From contig NZ_JOFT01000031.1 of NCBI RefSeq assembly GCF_000725805.1, forward strand, positions 22,645 to 86,644: a stretch of 64,000 nt of DNA, given 5' to 3'. Made by a program: the position numbers and the translations under genes. Shown piece after piece: positions 25,046 to 33,674 of the stretch. Source of the stretch: Streptomyces xanthophaeus (GTDB taxonomy: Bacteria > Actinomycetota > Actinomycetes > Streptomycetales > Streptomycetaceae). The notes beneath the pieces are model-generated. The model did not search any database and was not told the origin of the DNA. It was given only the letters and a program-made list of their open reading frames with translations. Each line of letters opens with the position of its first letter. The stretch's first letter is position 1.

Positions 25046-26361
25046 CAGCGGATGTACTCGCGGCGCGGGGACTGTCCGGGGATGAGCGGCCGCGGCGGCA
25101 GGACCGCCGGCGCGGGGGGCCGGGCGGTGCCATGGCGGGCCGTGACGGGCGCCGCCCGGACGGCAGCCGGGCGGGGGGTTCCCGCGTAGGCCTCCGGTTC
25201 CCGTCCGCGCGAGCCGAGGAGTTTGGCCGCGTGGGCCACGCTCGCCAGGGTCGCGTGGTGGTGCCAGCCGCGGAAGGAGCGGCCCTCGAAGTCGCGGATG
25301 CCCGCGGGTTCGCAGGTTTCCGCGAAGTCCAGGGAGACCCGGTCGGTGAGCTTGGCCAGCAGGAAGAGCTGGGCGAGCGGCCGGTCCCCTATGTTCGTGA
25401 CCCAGAACTCGGTGGGCAGCAGGGCGGCTTCGGTCCAGGCTCCGACGAGCAGCAGCGGGGTCGGCGTCGTCGGCGCGGGCCGGTCCTCGCTGGGGGTGGC
25501 GAGGATCGAGGCGGAGGTGAGCAGGGTGACCGCTCCTTCTCCGCGGCCGTGCCGGGTCCACTCGACGACGCGGCGCTGGGAGCGCAGGGAGTCGATGAGT
25601 TCCCGGGCGGGTGCGGTGTGCGGCCCGGGTTTGTGGCGTCCCGCGCCGCCGAAGGAGACCGGCAGGGAGCCGTCGACCTTGAAGACGAAGGGGATGTCCT
25701 GGAGGGCGAAGGACTCGATGCTCTGCGGGAGGTCGCTGTTGGCGACCTCCATCACCACGGGCCGGCGCTGGAGTTGCCAGGTCGCGGCCATCCGCTGGAC
25801 GGCGTGCACGGCGTCCTGCGCGGGGGTGAGCGAGCGCGCCGTGTCGGGGATGCCGGCCCGGCGCCTGCGCAGGAGCTCGCTGGTCCAGGGACCGGGGAGG
25901 GTGAGGGTCCACTCGACGGGGAAGCTGGCCTCGCTGGATGCGAGCCAGATCCCGCTGGCCTGCTGACAGTTGGCGGTGCGGCCGAGCTGCGGGACGAACT
26001 GCCGGCCGACGCCTACGGAGCGGTCCCCGGCCTTCTCTATCACCATGGGCTGCAGCACCCAGGCCAGCGGGCGCTGGGCGGTGCGTTCGAGGTGCTGGGC
26101 GAGGGAGCGGCGTACCGGGGTCCAGTCCCAGGGGGACTTGCTGATGAACTGCTGGAGGCTCTGCTCCACGGAACTGGCGCCCGTTCCGGCAATGTTACGG
26201 ATGGTCTTCTTGCCGGTGGTCTGTACGAGGCCGTTCAGATAAACGCGGGCCCAGTTTCGCTGGTCCCGCCGGGGTAAGGACTCGAAGAGCAGAGAGATCA
26301 GTACATCGATCAATTCGGAGATTTCCTTTTCGGATTCCTCCGGCAGGACTACGCGAGCCAT
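25045..26361 (-). CDS. IS701-like transposase homologue, probably inactive or domesticated
   Basis: A 438-residue protein resembling IS701 family DDE transposases: L-N-G-L-V-Q-T-T-G-K-K-T-I-R-N-I-A-G, L-Q-Q-F-I-S-K-S-P-W-D, S-V-G-V-G-R-Q-F, and G-W-H-H-H-A-T-L-A-S-V-A-H-A. The expected catalytic acidic residues look altered: the first Asp region reads V-I-E-K-A-G and the second V-M-E-V-A-N. The C-terminus has an added proline/arginine-rich tail. No terminal inverted repeats or target duplications were noticed. The ATG at 26361 with GGGGGAGG upstream was chosen over 26382. It is coupled to xdhC by a TGATG overlap, unusual for a mobile element. Confidence 0.65.
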   Translation of the reverse strand: MARVVLPEESEKEISELIDVLISLLFESLPRRDQRNWARVYLNGLVQTTGKKTIRNIAGTGASSVEQSLQQFISKSPWDWTPVRRSLAQHLERTAQRPLAWVLQPMVIEKAGDRSVGVGRQFVPQLGRTANCQQASGIWLASSEASFPVEWTLTLPGPWTSELLRRRRAGIPDTARSLTPAQDAVHAVQRMAATWQLQRRPVVMEVANSDLPQSIESFALQDIPFVFKVDGSLPVSFGGAGRHKPGPHTAPARELIDSLRSQRRVVEWTRHGRGEGAVTLLTSASILATPSEDRPAPTTPTPLLLVGAWTEAALLPTEFWVTNIGDRPLAQLFLLAKLTDRVSLDFAETCEPAGIRDFEGRSFRGWHHHATLASVAHAAKLLGSRGREPEAYAGTPRPAAVRAAPVTARHGTARPPAPAVLPPRPLIPGQSPRREYIR

Positions 26362-26391
26362 CTGGGCCTCCCCCGCGACCACTTAGATCCG

Positions 26392-26399
26392 ATACCCTA
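26392..26399 (-). promoter_or_regulatory. Candidate -10 element TAGGGTAT
   Basis: On the minus strand TAGGGTAT lies 30 nt before the transposase-like ATG. TAGGGT fits the housekeeping -10 consensus; GGGTAT also fits the -10 of Streptomyces SigB-type promoters, with a GTTC 14 nt upstream as a poor -35 match. Either reading gives the transposase-xdhC pair its own promoter. Confidence 0.35.
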
Positions 26400-26433
26400 C
26401 TTGACCGCGGAGAACGGCCGTAGGCCCCTGCGA

Positions 26434-27081
26434 CTACTTCCTGAGGTCGCTCGTGGTTTCGAGCTGCTCTTCCTCTACCACGAGCGGGATGGGGATCTGG
26501 TTCGCCGCATAGTAGATCGCGATCAGGAAGTGCGCGATGAGGGTGAGCGGTGCCGAGATGAAGGCGAGCAGCACGGTGAGCGGGTAGGCGATCGCGCCGA
26601 GGCCGAATCGCATCCGGGTGGCACGGGCCCCTTCCTTGTCCACTTCTTCGTGGAAAAGGTGCCCGACCCTGGTGACGTACCACCAGAAGGCCATGAAGGC
26701 GAGGGCGTAGGCCACGGTCACGGCGCTGTAGAGGACGGCTGCCGCGTTCGCGGACCCGCCTTCCTCCCTGAGGTGTTCGGCGAGGACGGTGGTGGTGTAG
26801 GGAATCACCGACACCACCATCAGCACCAGGAGATTCAGGAACAACAGCGGTCGGTCGACCCGCTTGAGGTGACTGAAGATGGTGTGGTGGTTCACCCACA
26901 TGACGCCGATGATGAGGAAACTCACCACATAGGCAGCGTAATGCGGCCACTGTTCCCGGACCCCGTGCCAGAAGTCCGATCCGGTTTCTTCCGGAACCTT
27001 CAATTCCAGAACGAGGATCGTGATGATGATGGCAAATACACCATCACTGAATGCCTCGACCCGCCCGGTTTCGCGTTCCAT
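26434..27081 (-). CDS. TMEM175-type potassium channel family (DUF1211)
   Basis: A 215-residue membrane protein with six hydrophobic segments. The N-terminal R-V-E-A-F-S-D-G-V-F-A-I motif is the R-x-x-x-F-S-D signature of bacterial TMEM175 potassium channels. It should leak potassium across the cell membrane. The ATG at 27081 is preceded by GGGGAGG; a longer frame to 27177 is not supported. It is separated from the upstream NTF2-like gene by a hairpin. Confidence 0.82.
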   Translation of the reverse strand: MERETGRVEAFSDGVFAIIITILVLELKVPEETGSDFWHGVREQWPHYAAYVVSFLIIGVMWVNHHTIFSHLKRVDRPLLFLNLLVLMVVSVIPYTTTVLAEHLREEGGSANAAAVLYSAVTVAYALAFMAFWWYVTRVGHLFHEEVDKEGARATRMRFGLGAIAYPLTVLLAFISAPLTLIAHFLIAIYYAANQIPIPLVVEEEQLETTSDLRK

Positions 27082-27143
27082 GACCTCCCCTTTGCCATTC
27101 AGTGCATAAATGCAACTTGCCCGCCCGCGGTATGCCACACATA

Positions 27144-27174
27144 CGGGGAGGGCGATCTTCTCCCGCCCTCCCCG
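27144..27174 (-). terminator. Terminator ending the long minus-strand gene run
   Basis: A perfect 11-bp stem, CGGGGAGGGCG (27144-27154) with CGCCCTCCCCG (27164-27174), and a 9-nt loop lie 25 nt after the NTF2-like stop codon. It marks the probable end of the transcript coming from the right. Confidence 0.65.
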
Positions 27175-27198
27175 CACACGCTACCCAGATTTCAGAAC

Positions 27199-27540
27199 TT
27201 AGCTGCCGAACCCAGCCGTCTGCCGCCAGATCCGGCCATCGCGGACCACAAGTGTCCCGAACGCGTGCTCCGGTTCGCCGTTCAAACTCATGATCGCCCG
27301 GTAGAAGATGGTGTCCTCTGTCTCGATGTACTCCTGGAGCTCGACCAGCGTGGGCTTGACGGTGAGATAGCCGGTGAACGTCTCGCGAACGGCTTCGATG
27401 CCCACCGAGACCCCCTCGAAGCGCAGCAGTACGGCGTCGTCGGTGTAGTTCTTCATCACCGCCTCAATGTCCAGTGCGGCGAGGGCGTCCATCTGACGGA
27501 CGAACACCGGGTGCAGCTTGGAGATGTCGTACTTGGCCAT
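27199..27540 (-). CDS. NTF2-like (SnoaL-type) small protein
   Basis: A 113-residue protein of the NTF2-like cone fold: an N-terminal helix (F-V-R-Q-M-D-A-L-A-A-L), M-K-N-Y-T-D-D-A-V-L and a beta-rich C-terminus with L-V-V-R-D-G-R-I-W-R. Members are enzymes, binding proteins or accessory subunits, and the role here is unknown. It is the last gene of the run downstream of the histidine kinase (48 nt). Three further NTF2-like genes are at 47.0-48.3 kb. Confidence 0.75.
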   Translation of the reverse strand: MAKYDISKLHPVFVRQMDALAALDIEAVMKNYTDDAVLLRFEGVSVGIEAVRETFTGYLTVKPTLVELQEYIETEDTIFYRAIMSLNGEPEHAFGTLVVRDGRIWRQTAGFGS

Positions 27541-27588
27541 GACGACTCCGTTCTATCAACTGGTGGTGGAACCGGTGGGTGAACTGGC

Positions 27589-29100
27589 TTACTGGTCAGT
27601 TGAGTTGGGGGTGCCGGCTGAAGCGGCAGGGGTGGCGCAGGACTCCGCCGTACCGGCGAAGGGCAGCCTGACGACCATCCGGGTCTCACCCGGACGCGAG
27701 CGGGCCGTGATCGAACCGCGGTGGCGCTGGGTGACGATCCGGTAGCTGAGGTGCAGGCCCAGGCCCGTACCCTTGCCCACGTCCTTGGTGGTGTAGAAGG
27801 GTTCGAAGATCCGCGGCAGGGACTCCTCGGGGATGCCGCGGCCGGTGTCGGCGACCTCCACGACCATGCAGACCCCCTCGGACCGCGCGCGCAGCGTCAG
27901 TACGCCGGCGCCCTCCATGGCCTCGGCCGCGTTGTCGACCAGGTTGGTCCACACCTGGTTCAACTCGCTCGGATAGCCCGTCAGTTCGGGAAGGCCGGGT
28001 TCGTACTCCCGCACGATGCCGATCCCGGCGAGCTTGGCACGCAGGACGACCAGCGTGTTCTCCAGTCCGTCGGTCACCGGGAAGCTCTGTTCGGGGGCCC
28101 GGTCCAGATTGGCGTAATCCCGGGTGGCGGAGACCAGTTGGGAGATACGGGGACCGGCCGCACGGAGCTCCGCGGCGAGCGAGCGGATCTCCAGCAGCGC
28201 CGCCAGGTGGTCGAGCCCGGCGGCGAGGGCTCCTTCGCCGACCTCCTCCAGCCGCTCCAGCAGCCAGGGCAGTTCCACGCCGAGGTCCGAGACCCCCGAG
28301 CCGAGCAGGCCGGGCCGCTCCGCGCCCGCGCCCTCGGCCCAGTCGGCGATCTCCTCCTCGGCGTCGGCCTGCGCCAGCGCGTCGGTGACCTCGGGCGGCG
28401 GCAGCTTGTCCAGCTCCTCGGCCAGCCGGTCCAATACGGTGCGCTCCGCGCCGGTGGCGGACGCTCCCCAGGCCTGGGCGGTGCGGGTGAGCCGCTCCAG
28501 GGCGGGCGCCAGCTCCTGCGCGGCCCGGGCCACGGCGGCAGCCGGGTTGTTCAGCTCGTGGGCCAGACCCGCGGCGAGGGTGCCCAGCGCCTCCACGGTG
28601 GCCCGTTTGCGGGCCTGCACCTCGGAGGACTTGATCCGCCAGGCCAGGACCGGCAGCAGCACGGCGGCCACGCCGTGGCAGCGGGTCAGCATCTCGAAGA
28701 AGACCGGACGGGCGTAGGCGACGACCGTGGTCGACGGTCCGCTCGCGGCCGCGGTGGCCACGTACGAGCCCTCGGTGAGCAGGGGGAGCTCCCCGGTGAA
28801 CCGGTGGGCGGCGGAGGGCTTGCCGTCGTGGTCCTCGGCGGCCGCGCTGTCCTCCTCGGTGGAGTGCCGGGTGAGCACCTCCTCCCGGCCGTCGACGACC
28901 TTGGTGACCACCAGCCCGCCGGAGAGCAGGACGTGGAAGCCGGTGGCCTCCTCGCCGTCGCGGAAGAGCACCTCACCGTCGGCGAGGACCCGCGGCTCGG
29001 AGACCGAGACCAGCCAGTCCAGCTGTTCCTCGGTGATCCCGGCGAATATCTCCAGGCCGCGCAGGGCGAGGCGCAGCCCGGCGGCGTCCGCGGCGGTCAT
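27589..29100 (-). CDS. Sensor histidine kinase with N-terminal cyclic-nucleotide-binding-like domain
   Basis: A 503-residue soluble protein. A Crp-like beta-barrel domain (about 14-150) is followed by a HisKA-like segment with H181 in L-A-H-E-L-N-N-P and a HATPase domain (N-box L-V-D-N-A-A-E-A-M, D-T-G-R-G-I-P, G-T-G-L-G-L-H). The cyclic-nucleotide pocket has F-T-G-E-L-P-L-L, but the arginine expected to bind phosphate is not at its usual place, so the ligand may not be cAMP. No receiver gene is adjacent; the receiver-flavoprotein fusion at 51.4 kb is a plausible partner. Its ATG overlaps the MFS stop (ATGA). Confidence 0.85.
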   Translation of the reverse strand: MTAADAAGLRLALRGLEIFAGITEEQLDWLVSVSEPRVLADGEVLFRDGEEATGFHVLLSGGLVVTKVVDGREEVLTRHSTEEDSAAAEDHDGKPSAAHRFTGELPLLTEGSYVATAAASGPSTTVVAYARPVFFEMLTRCHGVAAVLLPVLAWRIKSSEVQARKRATVEALGTLAAGLAHELNNPAAAVARAAQELAPALERLTRTAQAWGASATGAERTVLDRLAEELDKLPPPEVTDALAQADAEEEIADWAEGAGAERPGLLGSGVSDLGVELPWLLERLEEVGEGALAAGLDHLAALLEIRSLAAELRAAGPRISQLVSATRDYANLDRAPEQSFPVTDGLENTLVVLRAKLAGIGIVREYEPGLPELTGYPSELNQVWTNLVDNAAEAMEGAGVLTLRARSEGVCMVVEVADTGRGIPEESLPRIFEPFYTTKDVGKGTGLGLHLSYRIVTQRHRGSITARSRPGETRMVVRLPFAGTAESCATPAASAGTPNSTDQ

Positions 29101-30353
29101 GCGGCGCTCCCCTCGGCCTTGGTCCGGGCGGCCAGCCGTACGGTGACCAGCAGGGCGACCGCGCACACCGCGGCGACGGCGGTCATGAAGCCGACGGAGG
29201 TGCGGTGCAGCCCGTGGATGTTGGTGAGCATCCCGGCGAGCACCGCCGGGACGCTCATCGCCAGGTAGGCGAAGACGTATACGGCCGCGGTGAGTTCACC
29301 GCGGTGGGCCGGGTCGGCGAGCGTGCTCAGCGCCCGGAAGGAGCCGAGGAACGCCGCCCCCCAGCCGCAGCCGAGCACCGCCGTGGCCACCAGGAACACC
29401 GGGGCCGAGCCGAGGCCCAGCGCCAGCAGGACCAGTCCGAGCCCGGCGATCAGGCCCGTCAGGCCGAGCACGGCGGTGCGCAGGGCCTCGGTACGGCCGA
29501 GCAGCAGCTGGGCCGCGGTGGCGGCGCCCGCGAGCAGGGCCACGGTGGCCCCGCCGACGAGGTAGTTGGTGGACTGCAGGAGCGAGAGCGCCAGGTGCGG
29601 GCCGAGCGAGAGGTAGAAGCCGCCCACCGACCAGACCGCGACGATGGTCAGGATCAGGACGGTGAAGCGGCCGCGGGCCCCCGCCGGTACGTGGATCCGG
29701 TGCGGGACCACCCGGAAGCGGCCCCCGGCCCCGGGAGCGCTCTCGGGCATCCGCCAGACGCCCGCCAGGCCGACGGCGAAGGCCCCGATCAGCAGGACGT
29801 AGCTGAGGACGGTCGGTGCGGGCGCGAACTGCACGAGCAGTCCGGCCCCGATGCCGCCGAGCCCGATGCCCACGGTCGGCCCGGCGCTGTTGACCTGGGC
29901 GCCGAGCGCGGGCCGGGAGACCGGGGCGAGTTCGAGCAGGGCCGCGCCCATCGCCCCGGTGGCCAGGCCCACGGCGAGGCCCTGCACGGCGCGGGCGGCG
30001 AGCAGCAGGCCGAGCCCGTCGGCGGCGGCGAACAGGGCCATGGAGACGATCGCCAGGACCAGCCCGGCGCTCAGGACGGGGCGCCGGCCCAGGGTGTCGG
30101 AGAGCGAGCCGAACAGCAGCAGCCCGGCCAGCACGGTGACCGCGTAGAGGGCGAAGACCACCGTGATGGTTCCGGAGGACAGGCCCCACTGCTGCTGGTA
30201 GAGGACGTAGAGGGCGGAGGGGACGGAGGAGGAGAGCATCAGCAGGACGAGTACCGCGCCCACCACCCAGAAGCCGGAGCCTCTGGGCGGGGCGGCCGCG
30301 TGCGCGGCCCGGTGCCCGGTCGTCCCCGTGGTCGTTCTCGTCGGTTCGGCCAC
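29097..30353 (-). CDS. MFS transporter
   Basis: A 418-residue major facilitator with 12 hydrophobic segments and the loop motif G-S-L-S-D-T-L-G-R-R-P after TM2. This type resembles drug/solute efflux proteins. It overlaps the kinase gene by 4 nt. GTG at 30353 is the probable start, as upstream sequence reads into a hairpin; TTG at 30365 is an alternative. The substrate is unknown, possibly a substrate or product of the surrounding pathway. Confidence 0.78.
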   Translation of the reverse strand: MAEPTRTTTGTTGHRAAHAAAPPRGSGFWVVGAVLVLLMLSSSVPSALYVLYQQQWGLSSGTITVVFALYAVTVLAGLLLFGSLSDTLGRRPVLSAGLVLAIVSMALFAAADGLGLLLAARAVQGLAVGLATGAMGAALLELAPVSRPALGAQVNSAGPTVGIGLGGIGAGLLVQFAPAPTVLSYVLLIGAFAVGLAGVWRMPESAPGAGGRFRVVPHRIHVPAGARGRFTVLILTIVAVWSVGGFYLSLGPHLALSLLQSTNYLVGGATVALLAGAATAAQLLLGRTEALRTAVLGLTGLIAGLGLVLLALGLGSAPVFLVATAVLGCGWGAAFLGSFRALSTLADPAHRGELTAAVYVFAYLAMSVPAVLAGMLTNIHGLHRTSVGFMTAVAAVCAVALLVTVRLAARTKAEGSAA

Positions 30354-30377
30354 TGCGTCACTCAACTCCCCCGTGAT

Positions 30378-30394
30378 GGGCCCGTGCCGGGCCC
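30378..30394 (-). terminator. Hairpin between molybdenum hydroxylase and MFS genes
   Basis: GGGCCCG (30378-30384) and CGGGCCC (30388-30394) form a 7-bp stem with a 3-nt loop in the 56-nt gap. It may partly end transcription after the FAD subunit gene. Confidence 0.4.
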
Positions 30395-30409
30395 CGTGGC
30401 GTGCGGTGG

Positions 30410-31246
30410 TCAGGCGATGGCCCCGGCCTTCGCCAGTGCGCGGGCCGTGAGCACCCCCGCGAGGTGGCCGAGGTACTCGGCCGAGGTGCCGCGCCCGGGG
30501 ACGAACAGCTCCCGGGGTTCGCCGCGGAAGGCGGCGAGCACGGCCTCCGTCGTGTACGGGCCCCCGCGCAGCCGGTCCTCGACCCCGCGCAGGCGCAGGG
30601 CGCGGGGGGTGGCTCCGGTGACGGCGATGCGCGGGCCGTCCGCGGTGATCCGTACGGCGGCGGCGCACACCGGGTAGCGGGTGGCCCGGTCGGCGGTCTT
30701 CTCGAAGGCTCCGGCCCGCCCGGCGTCGGGGACCAGCAGCGCGGTGACGACCGAGCGGGCGGGTGCGCCGCCGGCCGCGAACTCCTCGGCGGAGACGGCC
30801 GAGCGCCCGCCGGGGCCGGCCAGTTCCACGGTGGCGTCCGCGGCGATGGCGGCGACGGGCAGGTCGGTGGCCCGTCCGGGGGCGGCGAGGTTGCCGCCGA
30901 CGGTGCCGAGGTTGCGGACCTGGGGGTCGCCGTTGGCGCGGGCCGCGGCGGCCAGTTCCGGGGCCCCGGCGAGCACCAGCGGGTCCGCGGCGAGTTCGGC
31001 GAGGGTGGTCAGGGAGCCGATCCGCAGGCCCCCGGGGCCGCGGGCGATCCCGCCCAGCTCGTCGAGCCCGCGGATGTCGACGAGCAGCCGGACCCCGTCG
31101 GCGCCGAAGGCGTTCTCGCCGGTGCGCAGCCCGGGCAGCAGGCTCTGTCCGCCTGCCAGGACCCGGGCGCCCCGGGTGCCGGCGAGGAGGGTCAGGGCCT
31201 CGTCGAGGCCGACGGGGCGGACGTAGTCGAACTCGGTGAGGATCAC
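30410..31246 (-). CDS. Molybdenum hydroxylase FAD-binding subunit
   Basis: A 278-residue medium subunit of the xanthine dehydrogenase/CO dehydrogenase flavoprotein type. The A-G-G-Q-S-L-L-P motif (residues about 31-38) and the L-G-T-V-G-G-N-L-A motif bind FAD. It passes electrons from the molybdenum and iron-sulfur subunits. GTG start overlaps the stop of the large subunit gene (GTGA). Confidence 0.88.
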   Translation of the reverse strand: MILTEFDYVRPVGLDEALTLLAGTRGARVLAGGQSLLPGLRTGENAFGADGVRLLVDIRGLDELGGIARGPGGLRIGSLTTLAELAADPLVLAGAPELAAAARANGDPQVRNLGTVGGNLAAPGRATDLPVAAIAADATVELAGPGGRSAVSAEEFAAGGAPARSVVTALLVPDAGRAGAFEKTADRATRYPVCAAAVRITADGPRIAVTGATPRALRLRGVEDRLRGGPYTTEAVLAAFRGEPRELFVPGRGTSAEYLGHLAGVLTARALAKAGAIA

Positions 31247-33669
31247 TGGGCTTCTCCTCGCAGGCGGCGCCAGACCTTCTCGGGGGTGAGCGGCATGTCG
31301 ATGTGCTGGACGCCGAGGTCGGAGAGGGCGTCGACGACCGCGTTGACGACGGCCGCGGCGGGCGGCACGGTGGCGATCTCGCCGGCGCCCTTGGCGCCGA
31401 GCGGGTTGTGCGGGGTGGGCGTGACCGTCTTGTCGAGGGTGAAGAGCGGTACGTCCGCGGCGCGCGGCAGGGCGTAGTGGTCGAGGTCGGCGCTGATCAG
31501 CAGTCCGTTCTCGTCGTACTCGGCGATCTCCATCAGCGCCTGGCCGAGGCCGTGCGCGATGCTTCCCTCGATCTGGCCGAGGACCACCTTGGGGTTGCCG
31601 ATGTGTCCGGCGTCGTCCACGGCCGTGTAGGCGACCACCTCGGTCTCGCCGGTCAGTTCGTCGACCTCGACGACCGCGACGTGCGTACCGAAGGGGTAGT
31701 TGAAGTCCGGCGGGTCGAAGTGGGTGGTCTCGTCGAGGGCCGGTTCGATCTCCGGCGGCAGGCCCCAGCCGTACCACATGGCCATCGCGAGCTCGGCGAA
31801 GGTCTTGGTGTTCTCGGGGTTGCCCTCCTCGAAGATCTTGCCGCCCTCGTAGACGACCTTGTCCTCGGGGACGCCCAGGAAGACGGCTCCGGCCCGGATC
31901 AGCTTGCTCTTGATCTTCCGGGCGGTGAGCGCGACGGCCGGGGCCGCCATGCTGTAGGAGCGGGAGCCGTAGGTGCCCTGACCGTACGGGGCCTTCTGGG
32001 TGTCGCCCTCGTGCACCTGGACGCTGTCCGGGTCGATGCCGAGTTCGTCGGCGGCGACCTGGGCGAAGACGGTGCCGTGGCTCTGGCCGGTGGAGGCGGA
32101 GCCGACGGTGACGGTGACCTCGCCGGTCGGGTGGACCCGGATGTTGGCGCTCTCCCAGGTGCCGCCGAGCATGCCCTCCTGGGACATCCGGGTGGAGGGG
32201 CCGACGCCGCAGATCGCGACGTACGTGGCGAGGCCGACGCCGAGCCGTTTGCCGCGGGCGCGGGCCTCGGCCTTGCGGGCCGGCATGTCGGCGTAGCCGG
32301 ACAGCTCGATCGCCCGGTCGAAGTTCAGCTGGTAGTTCCCGGAGTCGTAGGTCCAGCCCAGACCGTTGTCGTAGGGGAACTTCTCCTTCGGGACCAGGTT
32401 CTTGCGCCGGACGGCCGCCGGGTCCATGCCGATCTCGGCGGCGTAGCGGTCGACGAGGCGCTCCATCAGGAACGCGGCCTCGGCGCGCCCGCTGCCGCGC
32501 TGGGCGCCGAGCGAAACGGTGTTGGTGAAGGCGGCGTAGACCTCGCAGAAGGCCGCGTCGATGTCGTACATCCCGCTGATGGAGCGTCCCATCAGGGCGG
32601 TGGCGACACCGGGGCCGATCGTCGAGGGGTAGGCGCCGAGGTTGGCGTAGCTGGTGCAGCGCACGGCGGTGATGCGGCCGTCGCGGGTGCCTGCGAGGGT
32701 GACGTGCTGGCGGTGGTCGCGGCCCTGGACGGTGGAGCTCATCAGCCCGGTGCGGGTGTCCACCCATTTCACGGGCCGTCCGAGCGCCTTGGACAGGAGC
32801 AGGACCAGCGGCATGTCGGGGTACAGGTACCCCTTGGTGCCGAAGCTGCCGCCGACGGTCGGGGCGATCACCCGGAGCTTGTTGAAGGGGATGCCGAGGA
32901 CCAGCGCGGAGAGCAGGAAGCGGTGGTTGTGCGGCCCCTGGGTGGTGGCGTACAGGGTGTACTCGCCGGTGACGGGGTCGTAGTCGCCCACCGCGCCGCG
33001 CGGTTCGATGGGGCTGTTGATGGTGCGCTGGTTGACGAGGTCGAGTTCCACGGTGACCTCGGCCGAGGCGATGGCCGCGTCGGTGCGGTCCTTGTCGCCG
33101 CAGGTCCAGTACGCGTTCAGGTTGCCGGGGACGGCCTCGTGCAGCTGGGGCGCGCCTTCGGCGAGGGCCTCGTCGGCCCGGGTGACCACGGGCAGGGGCT
33201 CGTACTCGACGGCGATCGCGGCCAGTGCGGCGGCGGCCTGGCGCGGGGTCTCGGCGACGACCACGGCGATGGGGTCGCCCACGTGGCGCACGGCGTCCGC
33301 GGTGAGCACGGGGCGGGCGCCGGGAAGTCCGTAGGGGTGGGGCGGGAAGTGGCTCTCGACCCCGCCGGGTATCCAGATGCAGGGCAGCGGCATCACGTCG
33401 GTGAAGTCGGCGGCGGTGGCCACCTTCAGCACGCCGGGCAGCTGTTCGGCCGCCTTGGTCTCGATGGAGAGGATCCTGGCGTGGGCCACGGTGCTACCCA
33501 GGATCGCCATGTGGGCGGTGCCGGGCAGATCGATGTCCGCCACGTACTTCGCCTCGCCGCGCAGCAGCTGCGGGTCCTCGCGGCTGTCCAGCGGCTGTCC
33601 GAGCAGGCCGTTCCCGATGGATGCGGTCTCCTGCGGCTGAGCCGTCTGCTCCCCCGTCACTGCGGTCAT
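31243..33669 (-). CDS. Molybdenum hydroxylase large subunit
   Basis: An 808-residue molybdopterin cytosine dinucleotide or molybdopterin-binding subunit of the xanthine dehydrogenase superfamily, normal in length. N-terminal aldehyde oxidase a/b hammerhead domain (R-G-E-A-K-Y-V-A-D), then molybdopterin-binding domain with G-G-S-F-G-T-K-G, the G-S-G-R-A-E-A segment and the catalytic glutamate in G-A-K-G-A-G-E-I near the C-terminus. The A-Y-R-C-S-F-R loop of form I CO dehydrogenase is absent, so CO is not the expected substrate; an aldehyde or N-heterocycle is more likely. ATG at 33669, with GGAGG upstream. Confidence 0.88.
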   Translation of the reverse strand: MTAVTGEQTAQPQETASIGNGLLGQPLDSREDPQLLRGEAKYVADIDLPGTAHMAILGSTVAHARILSIETKAAEQLPGVLKVATAADFTDVMPLPCIWIPGGVESHFPPHPYGLPGARPVLTADAVRHVGDPIAVVVAETPRQAAAALAAIAVEYEPLPVVTRADEALAEGAPQLHEAVPGNLNAYWTCGDKDRTDAAIASAEVTVELDLVNQRTINSPIEPRGAVGDYDPVTGEYTLYATTQGPHNHRFLLSALVLGIPFNKLRVIAPTVGGSFGTKGYLYPDMPLVLLLSKALGRPVKWVDTRTGLMSSTVQGRDHRQHVTLAGTRDGRITAVRCTSYANLGAYPSTIGPGVATALMGRSISGMYDIDAAFCEVYAAFTNTVSLGAQRGSGRAEAAFLMERLVDRYAAEIGMDPAAVRRKNLVPKEKFPYDNGLGWTYDSGNYQLNFDRAIELSGYADMPARKAEARARGKRLGVGLATYVAICGVGPSTRMSQEGMLGGTWESANIRVHPTGEVTVTVGSASTGQSHGTVFAQVAADELGIDPDSVQVHEGDTQKAPYGQGTYGSRSYSMAAPAVALTARKIKSKLIRAGAVFLGVPEDKVVYEGGKIFEEGNPENTKTFAELAMAMWYGWGLPPEIEPALDETTHFDPPDFNYPFGTHVAVVEVDELTGETEVVAYTAVDDAGHIGNPKVVLGQIEGSIAHGLGQALMEIAEYDENGLLISADLDHYALPRAADVPLFTLDKTVTPTPHNPLGAKGAGEIATVPPAAAVVNAVVDALSDLGVQHIDMPLTPEKVWRRLRGEAQ

Positions 33670-33674
33670 CTCCC

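Noticed and set aside
25046..25912. Extension of XdhC to 670 residues
   Set aside because: The extra part is a shadow of the transposase-like gene; XdhC homology starts at the ATG at 25045.
25000..26450. Intact insertion sequence around the transposase-like gene
   Set aside because: No terminal inverted repeats or target-site duplication noticed, and the gene is coupled to xdhC.
31243..33669. Aerobic CO dehydrogenase large subunit
   Set aside because: The A-Y-R-C-S-F-R active-site loop of form I CoxL is absent; G-S-G-R-A-E-A is found instead.
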